A stretch of 28,867 nt of DNA from JAWOGN01 sp046496815 (GTDB taxonomy: Bacteria > Desulfobacterota > DSM-4660 > Desulfatiglandales > Desulfatiglandaceae). Positions 15,879 through 22,773 of the stretch are shown one piece after another (positions within the stretch are counted from its first letter, which is position 1; every line of letters starts with the position of its first letter). Position numbers and translations under genes: made by a program. Under the pieces are notes generated by a model. The model was given only the letters and a program-made list of their open reading frames with translations, did no database searches and had not been told where the DNA came from. The DNA is taken from positions 1-28,867 of the forward strand of contig JAWOGN010000250.1 of the NCBI GenBank assembly GCA_046496815.1, written 5' to 3'.

Positions 15879-16352
15879 TCAATTCTCAAACTCATAGACC
15901 AGATTGGCCTTTTTCACATCGCGCCTCGGCAGCAAGACCAGTTTATCACTCAATTGGATATGAAGCGTTCCATCCTTGAAGGCCTTCAAGTATCCGGTAA
16001 AATTTCGGCGCTCATCCACCGCGTTAATCATTTGCAGCTTCACCTTCTTTCCCACCGCTTGATTAAAATCCTTTTCTCTGACCAACGGCCTGTTAAGCCC
16101 GGGAGAGGAAACTTCCAGCACATATTCATGCGGGACGATTTCCTTCACATCAATCACATTTCCGATTTCACGGCTCACCCGTGCACAGTCCTCCAAGGTG
16201 ATTCCCCCTTCCTCGTCCACGTAAATCCGGAGGACCCATCGACCATGCTCCGAGAGATATTCGACATAAACAAGCTCAAAGCCCATGTCGGCAAGGATAG
16301 GCTCAATCAGGCGGCTCACTTCCCGCTTGACGCTTTCAGTCGGTTTTGACAT
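15879..16352 (-). CDS. rimP: Ribosome maturation factor RimP
   Basis: RimP binds free 30S subunits and assists assembly of the head domain. The 157-residue product carries the hallmarks: GFELVYVEYLSEHGRWVLRIYVDEEGGITLEDCARVSREIG, the conserved YVLEVSSPGLNRPL motif, and a C-terminal SH3-like barrel (about 90-155). It is the first gene of the long minus-strand operon. Its promoter is at 16423-16452, giving a leader of roughly 65 nt. The Shine-Dalgarno is weak. Confidence 0.95.
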   Translation of the reverse strand: MSKPTESVKREVSRLIEPILADMGFELVYVEYLSEHGRWVLRIYVDEEGGITLEDCARVSREIGNVIDVKEIVPHEYVLEVSSPGLNRPLVREKDFNQAVGKKVKLQMINAVDERRNFTGYLKAFKDGTLHIQLSDKLVLLPRRDVKKANLVYEFEN

Positions 16353-16422
16353 ACGCAGGACTCGATTTCTGCAACCCCGTATACAACAAAAACAAACGGA
16401 ACCAAAGCGCTTTCAAAAATTG

Positions 16423-16452
16423 TATATAGCGGCTTTGGCCGAATCCGTCCAA
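16423..16452 (-). promoter_or_regulatory. Promoter of the rimP-nusA-infB operon
   Basis: On the minus strand TTGGAC (16452-16447) and TATATA (16428-16423) are 18 nt apart, immediately after a terminator that isolates the operon from the tRNA upstream. This is the only good promoter seen before rimP. Confidence 0.55.
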
Positions 16453-16457
16453 TGAAT

Positions 16458-16483
16458 AAAAAAGCGGGCTGTGAGGCCCGCTT
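16458..16483 (-). terminator. Rho-independent terminator of the tRNA-Gly transcript
   Basis: On the minus strand AAGCGGGC (16483-16476) and GCCCGCTT (16469-16462) form an 8-bp stem with a 6-nt loop. The stem ends in a run of six T residues. It separates the tRNA transcription unit from the rimP operon. Confidence 0.85.
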
Positions 16484-16655
16484 GAAATGACTGCAGACTA
16501 AGGTTTTGAGCGCCTTTTTACATATAATCCTTAATCAAAACGGATATGAAAAAGCCAACGCCGTGTCCGCAATCCAAAGTCAGCCAACCATTTTCATCAC
16601 GCGGTTGACAACCTCAAAAAGGGTGCCGGGTCACACCGAAACGCCATGCAACACA

Positions 16656-16731
16656 TGGAGCGGGCAACGGGGATCGAACCCGCGACACCAAGCTTGGGAA
16701 GCTTGTACTCTACCGACTGAGCTATGCCCGC
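16656..16731 (-). tRNA. tRNA-Gly (anticodon TCC)
   Basis: On the minus strand the 76-nt gene folds into a full cloverleaf. The acceptor stem pairs GCGGGCA with TGCCCGC. The D arm GCTC...GAGT carries the GG-containing loop. The anticodon stem CAAGC/GCTTG encloses TTCCCAA, so the anticodon is TCC, reading GGA and probably GGG. The T arm contains TTCGATC. The discriminator base is T, as expected for glycine. The 3' CCA is encoded in the DNA (16658-16656). A strong promoter lies just upstream. Confidence 0.97.
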
Positions 16732-16753
16732 TTGCCGTTCCCTACTGTGAGGA

Positions 16754-16782
16754 CTTATAATATACGCATTTGGCGGAGTCAA
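16754..16782 (-). promoter_or_regulatory. Promoter of tRNA-Gly
   Basis: On the minus strand TTGACT (16782-16777) and TATAAG (16759-16754) are exactly 17 nt apart. Transcription would start near 16747, about 16 nt before the mature tRNA 5' end. The upstream DNA is A/T-rich (AAATTTTAAATA), like an UP element. Confidence 0.75.
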
Positions 16783-16822
16783 GCAGTATTTAAAATTTGG
16801 GATCCTGCGGGTTTCAAAGTCC

Positions 16823-16851
16823 TTGACATTGGATGCGCACATAAATAGAAT
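16823..16851 (+). promoter_or_regulatory. Promoter of the corC-lnt operon
   Basis: TTGACA (16823-16828) and TAGAAT (16846-16851) are 17 nt apart, close to the sigma70 consensus. It diverges from the tRNA-Gly promoter, 40 nt away. Confidence 0.75.
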
Positions 16852-16895
16852 TACAAAGTAAAGTCACAAGGGTTTCAGCGTTACCTTGCAATTAC

Positions 16896-17813
16896 GTGTA
16901 CCCAAACATCGCAGGTCAGGCAGGAGTTAAATCATTCTTGGAAGATGATTCCGAGCAAGGCTTTATCGCTCTTATCAAATCTCTCATCAAAAAAAGGACC
17001 CATCTCGGCAACAGCAACGATCTGGCTGACGAAATCCATGATCTGATGGACGAAGGGCAGGCCAAGGGTATCATCACCAACGAAGAGTCTCACATGGTGT
17101 CCGGCGTGCTCGATCTGAAGGAGACGAAGGCCCATTCCATCATGATTCCCCGCACAGAGATCTCCTCCACCCCGATCGAGTCCACACTGGGAGAAATCAT
17201 AAAACTGGTTACCGAATGCGGGCATACCAGAATTCCGATCCATAACGATAACATCGATGAGATTGTGGGCGTGCTTCACGCGAAGGATCTCCTGAAGTTG
17301 TGGGGAAAAGATCCGGATTTTAAGATCCCGAGAGACATTCTCAGAACGCCTTATTATGTGCCTGAAAACCGAAAAATCAGTGAATTGCTGAGAGACATGA
17401 AGCGCGATAAGGCCCATCTGGCGATTGTGACCGATGAATACGGAGGCACGGCCGGCATTATCACCATTGAAGATATCATCGAGGAAATCGTCGGGGAGAT
17501 CATGGATGAGCACGACAGTGAAGAACCCCTTTTAACCGTCATCGATAATGAAACCCTGCTCGTCGACGCGCGTTTGGAGATCGAGAAGCTGGAAGAACAT
17601 CTCAACGTTCAACTCCCAAAGGGAGAGTTCGAATCCGTAGGCGGTTTTATCATCCACCTGTTGGGGAGGATTCCGGACACCAAAGAAAAAACCTGCTTCG
17701 AGGATCTGGAAATGACCGTTCAAAAGGCGGATCCCCGAAAAATCCACAAGGTTCTCATCACCCATAAGGCCCTGCCCAATCCCGCCGGAGAAAAGCAAGA
17801 TCCTCAACCATAA
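16896..17813 (+). CDS. CBS-domain CorC/HlyC-type transporter-associated protein
   Basis: The 305-residue protein resembles E. coli CorC/YbeX: a short N-terminal stretch, a pair of CBS domains (about 70-200, with SIMIPRTEISSTPIESTLGEI, HTRIPIHNDNIDEIVGVLHAKDLL and HLAIVTDEYGGTAGIITIEDIIEEIVGEI) and a C-terminal CorC_HlyC domain (about 215-295). There are no membrane helices, unlike the longer CNNM-type members. The family is linked to magnesium/cobalt efflux through adenine-nucleotide sensing. The start is uncertain. GTG at 16896 lacks a ribosome site, while TTG at 16938 has CAGGAG 11 nt upstream. It is followed by lnt after 19 nt, the same pairing as ybeX-lnt in E. coli. Confidence 0.88.
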   Translation: MYPNIAGQAGVKSFLEDDSEQGFIALIKSLIKKRTHLGNSNDLADEIHDLMDEGQAKGIITNEESHMVSGVLDLKETKAHSIMIPRTEISSTPIESTLGEIIKLVTECGHTRIPIHNDNIDEIVGVLHAKDLLKLWGKDPDFKIPRDILRTPYYVPENRKISELLRDMKRDKAHLAIVTDEYGGTAGIITIEDIIEEIVGEIMDEHDSEEPLLTVIDNETLLVDARLEIEKLEEHLNVQLPKGEFESVGGFIIHLLGRIPDTKEKTCFEDLEMTVQKADPRKIHKVLITHKALPNPAGEKQDPQP

Positions 17814-17832
17814 CCCATCGCCGACACAGTGT

Positions 17833-19419
17833 ATGCTTAGACGGCTTGAACGCAGCGATTTCAACACAGAGGAAGCAGGGACGATTTTGTGGCACCGTAA
17901 AATCCTCCTGGCTCTTCTTTCCGGTGTCCTGCTGACCGCGTCCTTTCCGCCCGGGAAACTGTCTTGGGCGGCATGGTTTGCACTGGTGCCGCTTCTCAAA
18001 AGCAACGAGGACGTCTCACCATTTCAAGCGTTTCGATTAGGCCTTATGACCGGCACCGTCCACTACCTGACCCTGATGTACTGGATCGTGGTCGCAATTG
18101 GGCACTACGGCAATTTAAACGCTGTTTTGAGTGCCGGCACGCTGTTTCTTTTGTGTCTTTATTTGGGCCTCTATCCTGCTTTTTTCTCGATTCTCACCCA
18201 TCGCTTCCAACATTCCCGCTTTTTCATCCTCTATGTGGCGAGTGCCTGGGTTGGACTGGAGTACATTCGGGCGCATCTCTTAACCGGTTTCCCATGGTGT
18301 CTTCTTGGCTATTCCCAGTTCGAACACCTGCACGTGATCCAAATAGCGGATTTAAGCGGTGTGTACGGGATTTCCTTTCTGATCGTTGTCGTAAACGTCC
18401 TCATCTATCGCCTCCTTTCCGGTCTTCATCGAACGAGCCGCGGTTTCCCGAAGTGGGAATTCCTTTTTGCCGGGCTGCTGGCCGTGGGCACCTTCGCATA
18501 TGGTCAGCATCGGCTCAACGAAACGAAAAAAACAAACCCTGCTCCCCACCCTGTTCGAATCGCGGTTATTCAAGGCAATATTGATCAGTCGGTCAAATGG
18601 GATCCCACGCACCAATCAAAGACCCTATCGGTTTACGAAAGACTCACCCGGGCGACCTATCCTGATAAACCCGACCTCATCGTTTGGCCTGAAACATCCG
18701 TACCGTTTTTCTTTCAGGATAGCAAAGAGTACGCACCCAGAGTCCTTACCCTTTCAAAAGAATCGGGAGCACTCCTGCTCTTCGGCAGTCCGGCATATGA
18801 AAAACATGCGACACGCACGCGATATTACAACCGTGCCTATCTGGTTAGGCCCGACGGGCACGCCGCACATTACTATGACAAAGTGCACCTTTTGCCCTTT
18901 GGCGAATATGTGCCTCTCAAGAAAATCCTTTCTTTTGTCAATCGCCTGGTTCCGGCGGCGGGAGATTTTGAGGCCGGTGACAGGATCGCGCCGCTCAGGT
19001 ATGGGAATATCTCTATGGGTGTCCTCATATGCTACGAAGTGATTTTCCCCGAGCTCGCCCGCGCCCATGCCCGGGAGGGTGCAAATGTTCTGGTAAATCT
19101 CACCAACGATGCGTGGTTCGGCATGACGAGCGCACCCTATCAGCATCTGTGTATGGCGGCATTTCGTGCCGTTGAAAATAGAATGCCGATGATACGTGCG
19201 GCAAACACCGGTATCAGCGCATATATCGAACCTCAAGGGAGGATCATCGCCCGGAGCGGCCTCTTCGACGAAGCGGTTCTGATGGGCTCCTTCAGGTTGG
19301 TCACACCCCCAACGACATTCTATGCCCGTTTTGGAGACATATTCGCCTTTATTTCTTCCATGCTCGCCCTTATCGGCATTGTGTTTTCCCTGTCCCACCG
19401 GCGGACCCGAGCATTTTGA
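17833..19419 (+). CDS. lnt: Apolipoprotein N-acyltransferase
   Basis: Lnt adds the third acyl chain to the N-terminal cysteine of lipoproteins at the periplasmic face of the inner membrane. The 528-residue product has about six hydrophobic segments in the first 220 residues and one at the C-terminus (near 500-520). The nitrilase domain between carries the triad E287 (IVWPETSVPF), K350 (YYDKVHLLPFGEYVP) and C400 (GVLICYEVIFPEL). A segment NDAWFGMTSAPYQHL is also typical. The ATG at 17833 has no ribosome site. TTG at 17887 has AGGG 6 nt upstream and gives the family's usual short N-terminus, so the first 18 residues may be untranslated. Confidence 0.95.
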   Translation: MLRRLERSDFNTEEAGTILWHRKILLALLSGVLLTASFPPGKLSWAAWFALVPLLKSNEDVSPFQAFRLGLMTGTVHYLTLMYWIVVAIGHYGNLNAVLSAGTLFLLCLYLGLYPAFFSILTHRFQHSRFFILYVASAWVGLEYIRAHLLTGFPWCLLGYSQFEHLHVIQIADLSGVYGISFLIVVVNVLIYRLLSGLHRTSRGFPKWEFLFAGLLAVGTFAYGQHRLNETKKTNPAPHPVRIAVIQGNIDQSVKWDPTHQSKTLSVYERLTRATYPDKPDLIVWPETSVPFFFQDSKEYAPRVLTLSKESGALLLFGSPAYEKHATRTRYYNRAYLVRPDGHAAHYYDKVHLLPFGEYVPLKKILSFVNRLVPAAGDFEAGDRIAPLRYGNISMGVLICYEVIFPELARAHAREGANVLVNLTNDAWFGMTSAPYQHLCMAAFRAVENRMPMIRAANTGISAYIEPQGRIIARSGLFDEAVLMGSFRLVTPPTTFYARFGDIFAFISSMLALIGIVFSLSHRRTRAF

Positions 19420-19588
19420 GGACCTCCGGGTGTGTAAATGGAAGTGAAGCCCGTACTTCTTGACTTGAAATATTTTCCTCAAAGATTACTATGAGCCGTT
19501 GTGGTTGACCGACGGGAAGCTTTTTCGCGCGCATCCACCTCCCGGTATGAAATCCGGAGAAAAGAAGCGTCGAAGTCGGTTCGATTGG

Positions 19589-19624
19589 TTTAACCCTGAA
19601 CCCCAAACGCTGAACCGCTTAACC
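19589..19624 (+). repeat. Degenerate heptanucleotide tandem repeat
   Basis: Five imperfect units follow one another: TTTAACC, CTGAACC, CCAAACG, CTGAACC and, after one extra G, CTTAACC. Such arrays occur between genes in many Desulfobacterota genomes (general knowledge). No function is implied by the sequence. Confidence 0.45.
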
Positions 19625-19663
19625 TGAGTGAAAGCAGGCGCTTCAGCATGAACAACGATAATG

Positions 19664-19788
19664 GTCTCGTAAACAGTCGTTACCCCGTTGAAAAACGGGG
19701 TCCAGGCCCTCATTAGGTGACTGAAAATACTGGATTCCGGTCTACACCGGAATGACGGAAAAAGGTGATTTCCGACTTTTTACGAGAC
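19664..19788. repeat. 125-bp MITE-like element with terminal inverted repeats
   Basis: The ends GTCTCGTAAACAGTCG (19664-19679) and CGACTTTTTACGAGAC (19773-19788) are inverted repeats matching at 15 of 16 positions. Inside are two perfect hairpins: ACCCCGTT/AACGGGGT with a GAAA loop (19682-19701) and ATTCCGGT/ACCGGAAT with a CTAC loop (19734-19753). There is no coding capacity. The structure is that of a small non-autonomous element or dispersed palindromic repeat. No clean target duplication is visible at the borders. It ends 10 nt before the prfB Shine-Dalgarno and so must form part of, or lie beside, that gene's leader. Confidence 0.7.
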
Positions 19789-19810
19789 TGTCAAAGATGG
19801 GAGGCAAAAA

Positions 19811-20906
19811 ATGCATGAGGATGTGATGGAGAGGATAGACGGTATGATGGAGCAGCTTCAAGACTTAAGAGGTCATCTTTGACTTGGATACACAAGAGGA
19901 GGAGCTGAAAAAAATTGAGAGAACCATGTCGAAGGCCGGCTTTTGGCAGAAGGATCAGGAGGAAATTTCTCGGCTGAATCAACAGAGAGCTTCATTGAAA
20001 GAAAGCATTGATCTCTGGCAAAGATTTTACCAAGAGGTCGAGGATGGAAAGATCCTCGCGGGAATGGCTTTTGAAGAGGGCGATGAACCGACGTTGAAAG
20101 AAGTGGAGCGGGATATCGCTCGACTTGAAGAAGAAATTAAAGGCCTTGAACTTCACTCCCTCTTAGGGGATCGCGATGACCGTCGAAACGCAATCGTCTC
20201 CATAAACGCCGGGGCGGGCGGAACAGAGGCTCAAGACTGGGTTGAAATGCTTTTCAGGATGCTGAGCCGGTGGAGCGAAAACAAAGGGATGGAAGTCCAG
20301 GTGCTTGATTTTTTGCCCGGTGACGAGGCAGGCATTAAAAACATTACCTTCAGTGTCATCGGTCAGTATGCATACGGTTATCTGAAGTCGGAGCATGGGA
20401 TTCACCGTTTGGTGAGAATTTCGCCTTTCGATGCCACGGGAAGAAGACACACGTCCTTTGCTTCCGTGTCTGTACTACCGGAAGTTGACACGGATATTAC
20501 GGTCCGGATTGATGACAAAGACCTTCGAATCGACACATTTAGAGCCAGTGGCCCCGGCGGCCAGCATGTGAACAAAACCAGCTCGGCGGTGAGAATCACC
20601 CATCTTCCCACCGGTATTGTCGCCCAATGTCAAAATGAAAAATCCCAGCATCGAAATCGAGATGTGGCGATGAAGGTACTGAAGGCAAGACTATACGAGC
20701 TTGAAAAAAGCAAGGTTGACCGGAAAAAACAAGAAATACATGAATCCCAAAAAGAAATCGCCTGGGGAAGCCAAATAAGGTCCTATGTTTTTAATCCGTA
20801 TTCCCTCGTGAAGGATCACCGCACCAATGTGGAGATCGGCGACGTGGAAAGAGTCATGAACGGATACATTGATTTGTTTATTGATGCCTATTTGAGGATG
20901 AAATAG
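19811..20906 (+). CDS. prfB: Peptide chain release factor 2, expressed by programmed +1 frameshift
   Basis: RF2 recognises UAA and UGA stop codons and releases the finished peptide. Translation starts at ATG 19811, with GGGAGG 6 nt upstream, and meets an in-frame TGA as codon 24 (19880-19882). A +1 shift there joins the 23-residue leader to the main frame from 19881, giving 364 residues, the normal RF2 length. The main frame shows the stop-codon recognition motif SPF (RISPFDATGRRH) and the catalytic GGQ (SGPGGQHVNKTSSAVR). Without the shift, only the main frame from TTG 19884 would be called and the start would be wrong. It converges on the amidase gene, whose stop lies 10 nt further on. Confidence 0.96.
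19868..19883 (+). promoter_or_regulatory. prfB programmed frameshift site
   Basis: The site has all parts of the classic RF2 autoregulatory signal: an internal Shine-Dalgarno-like AGAGGT (19868-19873), a 3-nt spacer, and CTT-TGA-C (19877-19883). Slow reading of TGA when RF2 is scarce lets the ribosome slip from CTT to TTT and continue in the +1 frame. Confidence 0.95.
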
Positions 20907-20916
20907 AAGGCGATAT

Positions 20917-22650
20917 TCAACCGCCCTTATATGCCTGATAAATGCTTTCCATATACGTCCTCAGGCCGTCACAGATCCCATCCGCCAGTGCCTCCCGATA
21001 CGCCTTGCTCCGTAAACGATTTCGGTCCCTGCGATTGGTCAGAAACCCGGTCTCCACGAGGATCGCGGGCATTTCTGCGCCGATGAGCACATAAAAAGGC
21101 GCCTGCTTTACGCCGAGGTCTCTAACCTGCTTGTACTTTCCTTGAACTTTGGCAAGCATTCCCTTTTGCACGGCGTAGGCCAGTCGACTCGATTCGTTGA
21201 TCTTGGTGTTCAGCATCAGGTCGTTTAGAATCGCCTGCAAATCGCTGATGTTCTTTTCCGACGTCGCATTTTCTCTGGCTGCCACCATGACCGATCGCTC
21301 ATCCGTCGCCATATTCAGGAAATAGGTTTCCAAACCCCAGATGTTTTTATTCCTGTGAGCGTTAACATGGAGTGAAATGAAGAGATCCGCCTTTTTAATA
21401 TTGGCAATGGCGGTTCTACGTTCCAAGGGAAGAAAAACATCTTTATTTCTGGTGAGAAAGACCTCGCATCCGATCTCCGCTTCAATTCTCGCGGCCAGTG
21501 TTTCGGCGATATTTAGAACAATGTCCTTTTCCTTGACGCCCCCCTGCGAATTGCAGCCGGGATCTTTTCCGCCATGACCCGGATCGATCACAATCCGTTT
21601 CACATTCAAACCGAGCTGCCTGGCAAGGGATACGGAGGGCTTCGGCGCTTCGGCTTTTCTCACGCCGCGCCCAACCGCTCGTTTAGGGGTCGCCACCTCA
21701 GACGCATCCGGGGCCTGCGCCTTCTCACTCCTGCGAACGTCCACCACGATACGGAAAGGGTCATGCAGATGAAAAATCTTGTACCCGCCAAGGCTTTCAA
21801 TATCCAGAACCACACGCACCGTGTCTTTTTCGTATTGAGCCGCCCTGGCTCTCTGAAGGAGACCGTCTTTAATCGGCACGGCGCTTTCAAGCTCAGAGGT
21901 GACCTGCGCGTTCAAGAGATCCAAATAGAGCCGACGGGGCTTTTGGAGTTCGGGGTCCGCTTTGAGCAGGTGGTGATTGTATTTTATGGAAGTGTCTAAA
22001 TCGACCACCACCCGAGTGTAGTTCGGTGTCGACCAGTGCCGGATCTCTTTGACCGCGGCCAAACCGGATTTTTCACTTAACGGGCCGCGCGTTTCCGCGT
22101 CATTCTCTTTCTTGCTGAGCGTTACGGCCAACGCATCCAGCATCTTCCGGGCTTTCGGCCGCATGTCACCGGAGGGAAATTTTATATCCACTTTCAAGTA
22201 TTCCACGTAAGCATGCGCCGGATCATTCTTTTCCTGATAGAAGACGTCTCCGATCAGGAATTGGGCATCATCCGCGAGGCGATGGTCCTTGTAATCATCC
22301 GCCAGGCGCCGGAATAAAAGCAGCGCCTGATCCAAGTCCTCGGATCGACCGGAATAGGCGTAAAGGGCCCGAAAGAGTCTGCCTGAATGATAGAGCGCCC
22401 AGCCTGCCTGATCACTCATGGGATAGTTCTTGTAAATGCTTTCATACGCTCGAATGCAACGCTCCCAATTGTGCCGATATTTCATTTTGTTTGGAGACTT
22501 ATTTAAAGCGTGACGGCATTGATCGGCCTGTTTAAGAATTTGAGCGGGTTCGCTCCTGGTTTTCGCAAGCGCTGAGGGCTCTCCCCAAAAGCAAGCGAAG
22601 GCAATGAGTGCAAAAATGGCGGGAAAAATCCCCGTGAACCTGATGTTCAT
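20917..22650 (-). CDS. N-acetylmuramoyl-L-alanine amidase with TPR-like and AMIN domains
   Basis: The 577-residue exported protein cleaves the bond between muramic acid and the stem peptide, a step in daughter-cell separation. From ATG 22650 it has a signal peptide (about 1-29, ending SALA). A TPR/YbgF-like helical repeat region follows (about 35-175, with AYESIYKNYP and LLFRRLADDYKDHRLADDA). Next comes an AMIN domain (about 200-310) that targets the division septum. The C-terminal Amidase_3 domain (about 350-570) has its zinc residues in IDPGHGGKDPG, KEKDIVLN and SLHVNA, and the catalytic glutamate in ILVETGFL. GTG 22695 and ATG 22662 are alternative starts. The chosen ATG overlaps the stop of a 23-codon upstream frame. 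It follows mutS on the same strand. Confidence 0.92.
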   Translation of the reverse strand: MNIRFTGIFPAIFALIAFACFWGEPSALAKTRSEPAQILKQADQCRHALNKSPNKMKYRHNWERCIRAYESIYKNYPMSDQAGWALYHSGRLFRALYAYSGRSEDLDQALLLFRRLADDYKDHRLADDAQFLIGDVFYQEKNDPAHAYVEYLKVDIKFPSGDMRPKARKMLDALAVTLSKKENDAETRGPLSEKSGLAAVKEIRHWSTPNYTRVVVDLDTSIKYNHHLLKADPELQKPRRLYLDLLNAQVTSELESAVPIKDGLLQRARAAQYEKDTVRVVLDIESLGGYKIFHLHDPFRIVVDVRRSEKAQAPDASEVATPKRAVGRGVRKAEAPKPSVSLARQLGLNVKRIVIDPGHGGKDPGCNSQGGVKEKDIVLNIAETLAARIEAEIGCEVFLTRNKDVFLPLERRTAIANIKKADLFISLHVNAHRNKNIWGLETYFLNMATDERSVMVAARENATSEKNISDLQAILNDLMLNTKINESSRLAYAVQKGMLAKVQGKYKQVRDLGVKQAPFYVLIGAEMPAILVETGFLTNRRDRNRLRSKAYREALADGICDGLRTYMESIYQAYKGG

Positions 22651-22718
22651 TCGGTGTTGCATAGGTTGTATGTGACGCTCTCGCGCCCGAAACACATTTC
22701 GGTTCCGGCGTCAATCAT
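22647..22718 (-). other. Possible 23-codon leader frame overlapping the amidase start
   Basis: An ATG at 22718 opens a frame (beginning MIDAGTEMCF) that ends in TGA at 22649-22647, overlapping the amidase ATG in an ATGA arrangement. The amidase start itself has no Shine-Dalgarno, so translation of this frame could deliver ribosomes to it. The leader's own ribosome site is weak. Inference only. Confidence 0.3.
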
Positions 22719-22724
22719 GTAAAT

Positions 22725-22757
22725 CGGCCGGCATCCTTGCGAAGGATCGCCCGGCCG
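22725..22757. other. Large hairpin in the mutS-amidase spacer
   Basis: CGGCCGG (22725-22731) pairs with CCGGCCG (22751-22757), and inside it ATCCTT (22733-22738) pairs with AAGGAT (22742-22747). The two stems are separated by a small asymmetric bulge. No T-run follows on either strand, so it is not a standard terminator. It could stabilise the mutS 3' end or reduce read-through into the amidase gene. Confidence 0.55.
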
Positions 22758-22773
22758 TGTGTCAAAATATGAT

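Larger units (their letters stand above)
16353..16655. other. Spacer between tRNA-Gly and rimP
   Basis: This 303-nt region holds, in minus-strand order, about 170 nt of tRNA-Gly 3' trailer with no convincing gene, a strong terminator (16458-16483) and then the operon promoter (16423-16452). The trailer contains only short frames, and I see no second tRNA in it. Confidence 0.6.
19420..19810. other. 391-nt lnt-prfB spacer
   Basis: No gene is supported. The first 240 nt hold only short frames and a degenerate heptamer repeat (19589-19624). The second part is a 125-bp inverted-repeat element (19664-19788). The prfB ribosome site follows. A TTGACT at 19460-19465 has no good -10 partner, so the prfB promoter is not identified. 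Confidence 0.5.
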
